Shown here: positions 25,541 to 33,874 of the stretch, piece by piece
Position numbering within the stretch: position 1 is the first letter of the stretch
Layout: each line of letters begins with the position of its first letter
Assembly (NCBI RefSeq): GCF_008330945.1
Contig: NZ_CP043489.1
Coordinates: forward strand, 496,001 to 560,000
DNA length: 64,000 bases
Source: Labrys sp. KNU-23
Lineage (GTDB): Bacteria; Pseudomonadota; Alphaproteobacteria; Rhizobiales; Labraceae
Direction: 5' to 3'
Notes under the pieces: model-generated
Database searches by the model: none
Told to the model about the DNA's origin: nothing
What the model saw: only the letters and a program-made list of their open reading frames with translations
Position numbers and translations under genes: made by a program

Positions 25541-25845
25541 AGCGTCGCCCGACTGGCGCGCATGCCATATTCGGCCTGGAGTTGCTCCAGCAGTTCACTG
25601 ATCGTCAGATCCGGTGTTTGTGCGATCAACCCGAGAAGATAATCGCGATACGGCTCGAGCTTGGAACCGCACGGCTGGCCTTGCTTGCGCGCCGCGCGTT
25701 CGCCAGACGCGCGGGCCCTGCGAACCCAGACGATCGCTGTGGCCTCGCCGACCCCAAAGCGAGCTGCCGCCTGCCGTGCAGAACCGCCAGACAACGCCGC
25801 GTCAATTACACGATCACGCAAATCCTGGCTGTAAGCTCGCGCCAT
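25459..25845 (-). CDS. IS630 transposase, N-terminal (HTH) frame
   Basis: This 128-residue frame holds two helix-turn-helix units typical of IS630: AYSQDLRDRVIDAALSGGSA with ARFGVGEATAIVWVRRARAS, then LTISELLEQLQAEYGMRASR. The start at 25845 (MARAYSQ) is the usual one for the family; the frame is open 8 codons further. The frame continues past the seven-A run as a short unrelated tail, while the -1 frame continues into the DDE domain. Confidence 0.88.
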   Translation of the reverse strand: MARAYSQDLRDRVIDAALSGGSARQAAARFGVGEATAIVWVRRARASGERAARKQGQPCGSKLEPYRDYLLGLIAQTPDLTISELLEQLQAEYGMRASRATLWTFLDRCGLTFKKSLPMRASKSVRIS

Positions 25846-26055
25846 CCTTCGCTCCCGTTGCTTGAGCAACCCAGGACTCGCATTGTTCGGGTGATTTGTG
25901 AATCCTGTTCCGAGTCGGAAATTAGCGAACGTGCTCTAGGAATTCAAATAGACTCATTTTGATTTCCTTCAGCCACCCATTTGTACAGGGGATCTCGCTC
26001 TATCGTCGTTCATATTATCGGGCACGATCGGCAGGTCACCAAAGCATCAAATCCC

Positions 26056-27231
26056 CTATTCCTTCGGCAGGTCGGGGCTTGCCGTCCGCGCCACCATCGG
26101 CTCGCCATCGATCAGGATGGGCGTACGTACGGAGGGAATGGAACCGCCCTTCACGCCCGGATGCGGCAGATTGACGATCATGCCGCGATGGCCGGCCTGG
26201 GGATCGTGCAGGGCATCGGCAACCGAATTGATCGGCCCTGCGGGGACCCCGACCTTTTCGAGGGATGAAAGCAGATCCTCCCTCGTCCGCCGCCCGGTCA
26301 ATCCGGCGATCAGGGCCGCCAGTGTATCGCGGTTGCTCACCCGGTCCTTGTTGGTGAGATAATCGGGATGGGCGGCGATATCCTGGATGTTGAGCACGCC
26401 GCAGAGCTTGACGAACTGGCTGTCATTGCCGCAGGCGATGATGATGTGACCATCGCTGGCTGGAAACACCTGATAGGGCACGATGTTGGGATGGGCATTG
26501 CCCATGCGGGTGGGGCTCTTGCCGGAAGCCAGATAGTTCATCGCCTGGTTGGCAAGCACCGAGAGCTGCACGTCGAACAGCGACATGTCGACATGCCCGC
26601 CCAGTCCCGTCATTTCCCGCCGGCGCAGGGCGGCCTGCACCCCGACCACGGCATAGACCCCGGTAAAGACATCCGCGAAGGCGACGCCGATCTTCTGCGG
26701 TTCCCCGTTCGGATCGCCGGTCAGGTCCATGATGCCGCCCATGCCCTGGATCATGAAGTCATAGCCTGCCCTGGCGGAATATGGACCGTCCTGTCCAAAT
26801 CCCGTGACCGAGCAGGTCACCACACGGGGATTGATCGCCTTCAGGCTTTCATGGTCGAGGCCGTATTTCTTCAGGCCCCCGACCTTGAAATTCTCGAGCA
26901 CGACATCGGCCTGGCGCACGAGCGCCCGGACCTGATCGGCCCCTTCAGCCGTCTCGAAATTGAGGGCGACCGAGCGCTTGCCGCGATTGCAGGAATGGAA
27001 ATAGGCAGCGCCCAGATTCTCGCCATCCTCCGTGGTGATGAAGGGAGGTCCCCAGGTCCTGGTATCGTCGCCCTGCCCCGGCCGCTCCACCTTGATGACC
27101 TCGGCACCGAGATCGGCGAGCAGTTGCCCGGCCCAGGGCCCCGCCAGGATGCGGGCGAGTTCGAGCACGCGCACGCCATGCAGCGGCTTGGGCGGATTGT
27201 GGGCGGGAAGGTCCGACAGAGGTGTCCACAT
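26056..27231 (-). CDS. CaiB/BaiF-type CoA-transferase
   Basis: This 391-residue class III CoA-transferase moves CoA between acids by way of an aspartyl thioester. Visible family blocks are GVRVLELARILAGPWAGQLL, LGAEVIKVERPGQGDDTR and the region GYDFMIQGMGGIMDLTG, whose Asp is the expected nucleophile, then a C-terminal DHRGMIV-like turn (GHRGMIVNLPHPG). The start at 27231 is preferred over upstream in-frame codons, which would run into the amidase gene. It follows the amidase gene by 43 nt on the same strand, so the two may act on the same amide-derived acid. Confidence 0.92.
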   Translation of the reverse strand: MWTPLSDLPAHNPPKPLHGVRVLELARILAGPWAGQLLADLGAEVIKVERPGQGDDTRTWGPPFITTEDGENLGAAYFHSCNRGKRSVALNFETAEGADQVRALVRQADVVLENFKVGGLKKYGLDHESLKAINPRVVTCSVTGFGQDGPYSARAGYDFMIQGMGGIMDLTGDPNGEPQKIGVAFADVFTGVYAVVGVQAALRRREMTGLGGHVDMSLFDVQLSVLANQAMNYLASGKSPTRMGNAHPNIVPYQVFPASDGHIIIACGNDSQFVKLCGVLNIQDIAAHPDYLTNKDRVSNRDTLAALIAGLTGRRTREDLLSSLEKVGVPAGPINSVADALHDPQAGHRGMIVNLPHPGVKGGSIPSVRTPILIDGEPMVARTASPDLPKE

Positions 27232-27274
27232 GATGGCTTGCAGGGCTTTCTTGAAGGATGTGTTCTGGAACGTG

Positions 27275-28669
27275 TCAGGCGGCGGACGGGAAAGCCGGAG
27301 GCCTGAGCCCCTCGACCCATTTGGCCAGCGCCAGCACGCCGCGATCGTCATGGCGATGACCGACGATCTGCACGCCGGCCGGCATGCCGCTGGCGCCGAG
27401 ACCCATCGGCACGGAAATGACGGGGCATGAACTGGTCAGGTTGAAATGGCCTGTCATGTCGACAGACTTGAAACGACCGTCGGGCAGGATTTCGTCACGC
27501 CCGCGCCGGGCCGGATCGGCAAAAGGTGCAGTCGTGCAGGTGGTGGGGCACAGTAGGGCATCGTACCCCTTGAGCACATCGGCAAAGGCCCGCCACAGAG
27601 CGGTGCGCCGGTGCTCGATGGCCCGCAGCTTGACGGCATCGAGCTTGCGACCGGCCTCGATCAGCGCGACCACGTTCGGATCGAGGTCGCCGCGATGCTG
27701 TTCGAGCAGATGGCCGACATCGCCCGCAAAGCAATAGGCCCACAGATCCTCCCAATCGAGAACCGACTGCACGCTGAACGGCGTCTTCACCCAGGTGATC
27801 TCGGCACCGGACCGGGAAAGATCGTCGATCAGGCGATGAAAGAGGTCGGCGACCTCATCCGAGATCGCATGGGTGTCGAGATCGAGCGACACGGCAAGAC
27901 GCGGCCGGGCCGGCGTCGATGCGACGGGAAAAGCCGGCGGCAGGGCTGGCAGCGACAAGGCATCCGCGTCATCCGGCCCCTCGCTGACGGCGAGGAACAG
28001 GGCGGCATCGTCGACGCAACGCGCCAGCGGTCCGAAATGGGCGAGCGTGTCATATTGCGTGCGCAGGATATCCATCGGAATGCGGCCGAAGCTCGGCTTC
28101 AGCCCGACTACGCCGCACAGAGAAGCGGGAATGCGCACCGAGCCGCCCATGTCGGTGCCTTCGGCCAGCATCACGCAGCCGGCGGCGACCGCCGCCCCCG
28201 AGCCGCCGGACGAGCCGCCTGCACTGAATTCGGTATTCCAGGGATTGCGGGTGATGCCCCACAGCGGGCTCTGGGTATTGCCGGAATAGGCGAATTCCGG
28301 CGTGGTGGTATGGCCGACGATCACGGCGCCGGCCGCCTTCAGCCGGCGCACGATCACCGGATCGTGCTCGGCGACATGGTCGCGGAAGACCTTCGAGCCG
28401 AAGGTCGTCAGCTTGCCGGCGATCGGCGTGAAATCCTTGATACCAACAGGCACGCCGCACAGGGCCAGTGCCGCCCGTTCGGCTAGGGGCAGAGCATCGA
28501 TGCGGGCGGCCTGCTCGCGTGCCTCATCGGCATAGATCTCCGTGAAGCAATTGATCCTCGGCTGCGCCAGGGTCGATCGCGCCAGGCTGGCTTCGACGGC
28601 TTCGAGGGCGGATGCCTTGCCGTTCCTGATCGCCTCAGCCAAGGCGACTGCGCTGTTCAACTCCGTCAT
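27275..28669 (-). CDS. Amidase signature family enzyme
   Basis: This 464-residue amidase has the complete Ser-cisSer-Lys site: the lysine in GVPVGIKDF, the cis-serine in FSAGGSSGGSGAAVAAG and the nucleophile in GTDMGGSVRIPASLCG. Such enzymes hydrolyse a wide range of amides to acid plus ammonia. The start at 28669 follows a G-rich GGGGGAG. It lies upstream of the CoA-transferase gene. Together they suggest amide hydrolysis followed by CoA activation of the released acid, an inference from adjacency. Confidence 0.92.
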   Translation of the reverse strand: MTELNSAVALAEAIRNGKASALEAVEASLARSTLAQPRINCFTEIYADEAREQAARIDALPLAERAALALCGVPVGIKDFTPIAGKLTTFGSKVFRDHVAEHDPVIVRRLKAAGAVIVGHTTTPEFAYSGNTQSPLWGITRNPWNTEFSAGGSSGGSGAAVAAGCVMLAEGTDMGGSVRIPASLCGVVGLKPSFGRIPMDILRTQYDTLAHFGPLARCVDDAALFLAVSEGPDDADALSLPALPPAFPVASTPARPRLAVSLDLDTHAISDEVADLFHRLIDDLSRSGAEITWVKTPFSVQSVLDWEDLWAYCFAGDVGHLLEQHRGDLDPNVVALIEAGRKLDAVKLRAIEHRRTALWRAFADVLKGYDALLCPTTCTTAPFADPARRGRDEILPDGRFKSVDMTGHFNLTSSCPVISVPMGLGASGMPAGVQIVGHRHDDRGVLALAKWVEGLRPPAFPSAA

Positions 28670-28777
28670 GGCTCCCCCCTCAGACTCAGCGGGCCTCAAC
28701 CTAGCGGCAAGAACGCGGTCGCGGTAGGGGCTGCGACGTCACTGCAGATCGTGGTTCCGGCTTCGGCCATACAAGCC

Positions 28778-30247
28778 CTAGCTGCGCAGCGAGCGCCATG
28801 CCGCCAGCGCCCTTTCGCGAGCGATCTTGTGATCGACGATCGGAAAGGGATAGGTTTTGCCGAGGCGAATACCGGCGGCGTCGAGCTGCGTGGGCGCGGC
28901 CGTCCAGGGCCGATGGATGAAGGGAGCGGCGAGGCGCCCGAGTTCCGGCAGCCACCTCTTCACGAAGGTACCGTCGGGATCGAACTTCTCGCCCTGGGTC
29001 ACGGGATTGAAGATGCGAAAATAGGGCGCGGCATCGGCGCCCGATCCGGCGACCCATTGCCAGCTCGCCGGATTATTGGCCGGATCGGCATCGACCAGAG
29101 TTTCCCAGAACCAGCGCTCCCCCTCCCGCCAGTCGATCAGCAGATGCTTGACCAGGAAGGAGGCCACGATCATGCGGGCACGGTTGTGCATCCACCCGGT
29201 TACCCATAACTGGCGCATGGCGGCGTCGACGACGGGATAGCCCGTCATGCCCTTTTTCCAGGCGCCGAGATCCTCGTGGCCCCGACGCCAGGGCATCGCG
29301 TCGAAATCCGGCTGCAGATTGCGCTCATGCAAGGACGGACAGTGGTAGAGAAGGGAATAGGAAAACTCCCGCCAACCGAGTTCCGACCGGAACTTCTCGG
29401 CATCGCGATCGCCGGCCGCCATGCCACGATGCTGCCGGACCGACAGGGCATGCCAAAGTTGCCGCGCGGATACATTGCCGGCGTGCAGATAGGGCGAAAG
29501 CCGCGACGTCGTCCTGGCGTCGAGACGATCGCGATTGTCGGCATAGCCGGCGAGATCCTCGTCGAGAAACTCCTGCAGGCAGGCGAGGCCCGCCGCCTCG
29601 CCGCGCGTCCAGTCGGCGCGCATCGCCACGGCCCAATCGGGGCGCTGGGGATCGGGCTCGAGACCGGTTGGATAGCTGAAGCGCTGGGCAGCCTCTTCCG
29701 GAAGTGTCGCAAAGGCGCATGCGGGCGGTGCCGGCAAGGGCGGTTCGACGGCTCTTTGCTGGAAAGCCCGCCAAAAGGCCCCGAAGACGCGATAGGGTTC
29801 ACCCGACTGAGAGGAAATCGTCCAGGGTTCGCTCAGGAGCGAACCATTGAAGCTATGCGCGTCGACGCCGCGAGCCCGCAGGTTCGCTTTGATCTGCGTA
29901 TCGATGTCCCGCCCGGCCGGATCATAGCGCCTGTTCCAGTAGACGGCGCCGGCATCGATCTTGTCTACAGCCGTTCTCAAAACCTCCCCGGCTACGCCGG
30001 CGAGGACGTGCAACTGTCCGCCTCTTGCACGAAGGTCCGCGTCCAGCGCCGCAAGCGAGCCGTGCAGCCACCAGAGAGCCGCGCCTCCAGGCCGCCGTCC
30101 TTCGCCCGTTGGTTCATGGATATAGAGGCAGATCACGGGAACGCCGGCCTGGCAGGCGGCATGCAAGGCAGGATTGTCGCGCAGGCGAAGATCGTCGCGA
30201 AACCAGACGATCGCGGGCTTGAGCACGGGGGAAGTCGTCATCATCAC
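28778..30247 (-). CDS. phrB: Deoxyribodipyrimidine photo-lyase
   Basis: This 489-residue enzyme repairs cyclobutane pyrimidine dimers using blue light. The N-terminal antenna domain begins AIVWFRDDLRLRDNPALHAA, and the FAD domain carries RLSPYLHAGNVSARQLWHAL, GWREFSYSLLYH, GYPVVDAAMRQLWVTGWMHN, and RARMIVASFLVKHLLIDW. The tryptophan/asparagine region DPANNPASWQWVAGSG fits class I CPD photolyases. The gene ends 79 nt after the amidase start on the same strand and begins 26 nt after aroA, so it may be read from the aroA promoter. Confidence 0.95.
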   Translation of the reverse strand: MMMTTSPVLKPAIVWFRDDLRLRDNPALHAACQAGVPVICLYIHEPTGEGRRPGGAALWWLHGSLAALDADLRARGGQLHVLAGVAGEVLRTAVDKIDAGAVYWNRRYDPAGRDIDTQIKANLRARGVDAHSFNGSLLSEPWTISSQSGEPYRVFGAFWRAFQQRAVEPPLPAPPACAFATLPEEAAQRFSYPTGLEPDPQRPDWAVAMRADWTRGEAAGLACLQEFLDEDLAGYADNRDRLDARTTSRLSPYLHAGNVSARQLWHALSVRQHRGMAAGDRDAEKFRSELGWREFSYSLLYHCPSLHERNLQPDFDAMPWRRGHEDLGAWKKGMTGYPVVDAAMRQLWVTGWMHNRARMIVASFLVKHLLIDWREGERWFWETLVDADPANNPASWQWVAGSGADAAPYFRIFNPVTQGEKFDPDGTFVKRWLPELGRLAAPFIHRPWTAAPTQLDAAGIRLGKTYPFPIVDHKIARERALAAWRSLRS

Positions 30248-30273
30248 GCCACTGCCCCCGCTTCAGCCTGCTT

Positions 30274-31560
30274 TCACGCGCGGCCTTCCTCCAATTGCAC
30301 CCCGAGCGAGGCCAGCGCCTGCCAGTAGCCGGGATAGGTCTTGGCGACACAGCCCGGGTCCTGGATGGAAATGCCGTGGATCTTCAGCCCGGCCAGGGTG
30401 AAGCTCATGGCGATGCGATGATCGGCATAGCTGTCGATCGAGGCAGGCAATGTCTGGCCCGCGAGCCCAGGATCGGAGGCGACGATGAGGTCGTCGCCCT
30501 CCTCTCGGGCGAGATCGGCACGAATGCGAGTCAGGCCGTCGGCGAGCGCGGCCACCCGGTCGCATTCCTTGACGCGCAGATTGGCGATGCCGGTGAAGCG
30601 CACCGGCGTCTGGTTGAAGGCGGCGAGAACGGCCAGCGTCGGCACCGCATCTTGCATCTGCGAGCCGTCGATCACCGGCGGCAGATGCGGAAAGGCCGCG
30701 ATCAACGCATGGGCTTTGGCGTCAGGCTGGGTAAAGGCTTCGGCGGGCACGCCGAGGTCGATGGCGCCTCCCGTCAACATCTCGGCGGCCCACAGATAGG
30801 TCGCGGCGGAGGCGTCCGGCTCGATCAGATAGTCGGTGGCGCGATAGCCCGTCGGCGCCACGCGCCAGGTCAGGGCATCGGGCCGCTCGATCTCCGCCCC
30901 GAAAGCCCGCATGGTGGCAAGTGTCAGGTCGATATAGCCACGGGCGCCGATCTCCTCGCCCTCCTTGCCGCCCGCCAGCACGATGTCGACCGGCTCCTTG
31001 CCGCAGGCGGCGGCCATCAACAGGGCCGACACATATTGGCTCGACAGCCCTGCATCGATCTCGACCCGCCCCGCCCCGAAACTGCCCTTGCCATGTACGG
31101 TGACCGGCGGGCAGCCCGTCGGCGCTTCCGCCGCGATGCCGAGGGTGCCGAGGGCCGTGACCAGCGGCGCGATCGGGCGCTTGCGCATATGGGCATCGCC
31201 ATCCACCACGACGTCACCGTCGACCAGGGCGGCCGCGGCGGCGAGGAAGCGGGTAGCAGTGCCGGCATTGCCGAGGAAGAGGGGCGCCGCCGGCTTGGTC
31301 AGACGGCCAGAGCTGGTGACGGTGAAACTGGTCGCATCGGGCTCCTCGACGGTAACCCCCATGGCCTGCAGCGCCACGGCCATGTAGCGGGTGTCGTCGC
31401 TCTTGAGCGCCCCGGTCAGGCGGCTGGTTCCCTTGGCCAGCGCCGCCACCAGCAGGGCCCGGTTGGTGATCGACTTGGAGCCCGGCGGCACCACGCGCCC
31501 GCGCAGCGGGTGATCCGGCGGAATCACCGTGGTCAGATCTCCGCTCCAATCCGTCGACAT
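30274..31560 (-). CDS. aroA: 3-phosphoshikimate 1-carboxyvinyltransferase (EPSP synthase)
   Basis: The enzyme joins phosphoenolpyruvate and shikimate-3-phosphate in the shikimate pathway. The 428-residue protein has VVPPGSKSITNRALLVAALA with the conserved K-S-x-x-N-R, RVKECDRVAALADGL, and DHRIAMSFTLAGL near the end. The phosphoenolpyruvate loop reads LGNAGTATRFLAA, so Phe105 occupies the place of Pro101 of E. coli AroA and Thr103 that of the usual Met. That form resembles the loop of fungal AROM-type enzymes more than the common bacterial class I loop. It appears not to be grouped with other aromatic genes. Confidence 0.93.
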   Translation of the reverse strand: MSTDWSGDLTTVIPPDHPLRGRVVPPGSKSITNRALLVAALAKGTSRLTGALKSDDTRYMAVALQAMGVTVEEPDATSFTVTSSGRLTKPAAPLFLGNAGTATRFLAAAAALVDGDVVVDGDAHMRKRPIAPLVTALGTLGIAAEAPTGCPPVTVHGKGSFGAGRVEIDAGLSSQYVSALLMAAACGKEPVDIVLAGGKEGEEIGARGYIDLTLATMRAFGAEIERPDALTWRVAPTGYRATDYLIEPDASAATYLWAAEMLTGGAIDLGVPAEAFTQPDAKAHALIAAFPHLPPVIDGSQMQDAVPTLAVLAAFNQTPVRFTGIANLRVKECDRVAALADGLTRIRADLAREEGDDLIVASDPGLAGQTLPASIDSYADHRIAMSFTLAGLKIHGISIQDPGCVAKTYPGYWQALASLGVQLEEGRA

Positions 31561-31634
31561 CCTCTATTCCTTCATTCCAAGCGCAAAGGGCGTTTAAACG
31601 GAAACGTCTTTTTGCTCTAGATCTTTGTTTCCAA

Positions 31635-31703
31635 GCCAATCCGACGGATTGGCCAGAGCGTCTTTGCGATTCTTGGCGATTCCGCCAAATCACAAAACGC
31701 TCT
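31635..31703. repeat. Rhizobial-type palindromic intergenic repeat
   Basis: The 417-nt gap between aroA and the MFS gene contains a perfect palindrome GCCAATCCGACGGATTGGC (31635-31653) followed at once by a long imperfect inverted repeat (31655-31703): outer arms AGAGCGT/ACGCTCT, middle TTTG-GAT/ATC-CAAA, inner TTGGCG/CGCCAA with an ATTC loop. It starts after the CTCTAGATC sequence at 31615-31623. Such mosaics are common between rhizobial genes. The rest of the gap (31704-31977) shows no gene. Confidence 0.65.
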
Positions 31704-31977
31704 TGCCCCGCCGCAGCGGGCAGACAGATGCAATCGCGCCCTCTCTACGATTGTTGCGCGGTTGCGCCAAGTAGGAACCAACACCCGGCCGATCGACCCC
31801 GGCGATTGCGCGGTTTGCCCACCGACGGGTAGAAGGTCAGTTCCGACTTGATCGGGTCCCTGCCGATTCCACGATGCGGCGGAACAGCCGAGTACGACAG
31901 CCGCATTTGGATTTCCCCGCGTGTTCGGTCGCAACCGGCGAAACCGAATTGCGGCTCTCGCTGAGATAGGCGTCATC

Positions 31978-33213
31978 ATGAGCCAAGCCAAGACGATCGA
32001 AACCCGGACCAGCCCCCACGCCCTCACCTTCGTGCTGATCACGGTGCTGATCGACATGATCGGCCTTGGCATCATCATTCCCGTGCTGCCACGCCTGATC
32101 GAGGGGGTCGCCCATGTCGACATTGCCCGGGCTTCGGTAATCGGCGGCTGGCTGTTCGTGGCCTATTCGGCCATGCAGTTTCTATTCGGCCCGATCCTCG
32201 GCAATCTTTCCGATGCGTATGGGCGGCGGCCAGTGCTGCTGCTTTCCATCGGGGGCCTCGGCATCGACTATCTGCTGACCGCCTTCGCCCCGACCATCGC
32301 CTGGCTCTTCCTCGGACGGCTGATCGCCGGCATTTGCGGAGCGTCCTACAGCGCGGCGAATGCCTTCATCGCCGACATCACCAGGCCCGAGGAGCGTGCC
32401 AAGGCTTTCGGCATGATCGGCGCGGCCTTCGGTGTGGGCTTCGCACTGGGCCCGGCGCTGGGCGGATTGCTCGCCGGGTTCGGCCCCCGCGCCCCCTTCT
32501 TCGCCGCGGCGGCCCTGTCGCTCGCCAACCTCGTCTACGGCTTTCTCGTGCTGCCAGAGACATTGCCGCCCGAAAAGCGTCGCCCCTTCGCGCTGTCCCG
32601 CGCCAACCCGCTCGGCACCCTGATCGCCTTTCGCCACCACCCCTTCCTGCTCGGCGCCGGCCTTGTGCTGTTCCTGCATTTCCTGGCCAACAATGTCTAC
32701 CCGGCCATCTGGGCCTATTACACAATCTACCGCTATGGCTGGAACGAGTTCGATGTCGGTCTGTCGCTGGCGGCCTTCGGCGTGATCACCGGCATCGTAC
32801 AGGGCGGCCTGGTCGGCGCCATCATCCGGCATCTCGGCGAATGGCGCACCGCCGCGATCTGCCTGGCGCTCGAGGCGGTGGTGCTGGTCGCCTATGGCCT
32901 GGCCAACAGGGGCTGGATGATCTACGCGCTGCTGGGCTTTTCAAGCCTCGCAGGCATCGCCATGCCTGCCATCAACGCGATGATGTCCCATCAGGTCGAC
33001 GACGATGCGCAGGGCGAGTTGCAGGGCGCGATCTCCGGCCTGATGGGCATCACCGCCATTCTGAGCCCGGCCATGGCGACCCAGCTTTTCGGCGTGTTCG
33101 CCGGCAAGGAGGCGGTGATCGAACTGCCCGGCGCGCCCTTCTTCGCGGCCGCCATCATCGCAGCGCTCGCTTTGCTGGCCTTCTTCGCCGTGCCGGACAG
33201 GAAAAAATCATGA
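31978..33213 (+). CDS. TetA-like MFS drug efflux transporter
   Basis: This 411-residue protein has 12 membrane helices and the features of the DHA1 drug:H+ antiporter branch close to TetA: HALTFVLITVLIDMIGLGII and PVLPRLI at helix 1, motif A GNLSDAYGRRPVLL, and GRLIAGICGASYSAANAFIA with DITRPEERAKAFGMIGAAFG. TetA-like exporters are numerous in alphaproteobacteria and most do not confer tetracycline resistance; the substrate is unknown. The start at 31978 follows GAGATAGG. It stands alone behind the intergenic repeat. Confidence 0.88.
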   Translation: MSQAKTIETRTSPHALTFVLITVLIDMIGLGIIIPVLPRLIEGVAHVDIARASVIGGWLFVAYSAMQFLFGPILGNLSDAYGRRPVLLLSIGGLGIDYLLTAFAPTIAWLFLGRLIAGICGASYSAANAFIADITRPEERAKAFGMIGAAFGVGFALGPALGGLLAGFGPRAPFFAAAALSLANLVYGFLVLPETLPPEKRRPFALSRANPLGTLIAFRHHPFLLGAGLVLFLHFLANNVYPAIWAYYTIYRYGWNEFDVGLSLAAFGVITGIVQGGLVGAIIRHLGEWRTAAICLALEAVVLVAYGLANRGWMIYALLGFSSLAGIAMPAINAMMSHQVDDDAQGELQGAISGLMGITAILSPAMATQLFGVFAGKEAVIELPGAPFFAAAIIAALALLAFFAVPDRKKS

Positions 33214-33359
33214 TGCCAGGACTTCCCTGCCTTCCACGGTCTCTCCACTCGCAGAAAAACAAAAGAAAAAGAAGCAGGCACCCAAGTTTTGGCAACGATT
33301 AGCATTGAAAGAAAGGCGCCGATAAGCGAGTTTTCTCCCGTCAATTGCAGGAGACAGAC

Positions 33360-33800
33360 ATGCGCCATGCCATTGCGCGGCTTGCGACAATTCTAGCACT
33401 TGCAGCTTTCATTCCACTTTCGGCTGCCCAGGCCGATGATGCCTGCTACAAGAAGGCCCAAAGCCAGGCAGAGCTCACGGATTGCTCCGCAAAGGATCTC
33501 AAAGCGGTCGATGATAATCTGAACAAGCTCTACAGGCAGATGGAAGCGCGCCTGAAGGGCGACGACGACACCAAGAAGCTGCTCATCGATGCCCAGAAGA
33601 AATGGGTCGCGTTTCGCGATTCCGAATGCACCCTGTCGACGGTACGCTCGGCCGGCGGCAGCATCAACCCGATGAACTTCAACACCTGCGCCGCCGGCCT
33701 GACAAAGAGCCGCGTCAAGGATTTCCAGGCTTATCTGAGTTGCGGCAAGCAATCCGGTGAACAGGATTCCGACGACTGCGCGATCCCGCCGGCGCAGTGA
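33360..33800 (+). CDS. LprI/DUF1311-type secreted protein
   Basis: This 146-residue protein has a signal peptide (residues 1-28, ending SAAQADD) and the lysozyme-inhibitor LprI-type domain: CYKKAQSQAELTDCSAKDLK, LNKLYRQMEARLKGDD, and the signature AQKKWVAFRDSECTL. Four to six cysteines could form disulfides in the periplasm. In mycobacteria LprI inhibits lysozyme, but the domain is widespread and its role here is unknown. The start at 33360 is set by AGGAGA at 33349-33354. An acidic tail (QSGEQDSDDCAIPP) follows the domain. Confidence 0.85.
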   Translation: MRHAIARLATILALAAFIPLSAAQADDACYKKAQSQAELTDCSAKDLKAVDDNLNKLYRQMEARLKGDDDTKKLLIDAQKKWVAFRDSECTLSTVRSAGGSINPMNFNTCAAGLTKSRVKDFQAYLSCGKQSGEQDSDDCAIPPAQ

Positions 33801-33849
33801 CAGGTCTTCGACAACATCAAGATCAAGCCCGATAAAGCGGGGCTATTCC

Positions 33850-33874
33850 CTTCAGGCGCGTATCGCGCCTGAAG
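33850..33874. terminator. Perfect hairpin overlapping the hydrolase stop codon
   Basis: CTTCAGGCGCG (33850-33860) and CGCGCCTGAAG (33864-33874) form an 11-bp perfect stem with a TAT loop. It lies between two convergent genes and covers the stop codon of the hydrolase gene (33852-33854). There is no T-run on either side. A bidirectional terminator is the most likely role. Confidence 0.5.

Larger units (their letters stand above)
24886..25936 (-). mobile_element. IS630-family insertion sequence (1051 bp)
   Basis: The element is bounded by TA on both sides (24884-24885 and 25937-25938), the usual IS630 target duplication. The ends begin GAGCGGATTC on the left and GAGCACGTTC on the right (read inward), sharing GAGC and TTC. 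Inside are two overlapping frames that encode the transposase through a frameshift at seven A residues. Both ends look intact, so it may be mobile. Confidence 0.88.
24680..25957 (-). pseudogene. 74-codon gene split by IS630; immunity-like small protein
   Basis: Two pieces on the - strand join across the IS630 element. The 5' piece starts at ATG 25957 (GAAGGA 7-12 nt upstream) and runs to the right TA at 25937-25938. The 3' piece runs from 24883 to the stop TAG at 24682-24680. Deleting the element and one TA gives one uninterrupted frame of 74 codons starting MSLFEFLAKLDAQSVS and ending LLRIIEANR. The joined product is small and acidic in its second half (VEADFFEDGHIEY). It reminds me of small proteins found beside toxin genes as immunity factors, but that is only an impression. 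The reading frame is intact apart from the insertion. Confidence 0.8.

Noticed and set aside
31978..33213. Tetracycline resistance gene
   Set aside because: The protein is TetA-like in layout, but such MFS proteins are common housekeeping exporters and there is no TetR-type regulator next to it.
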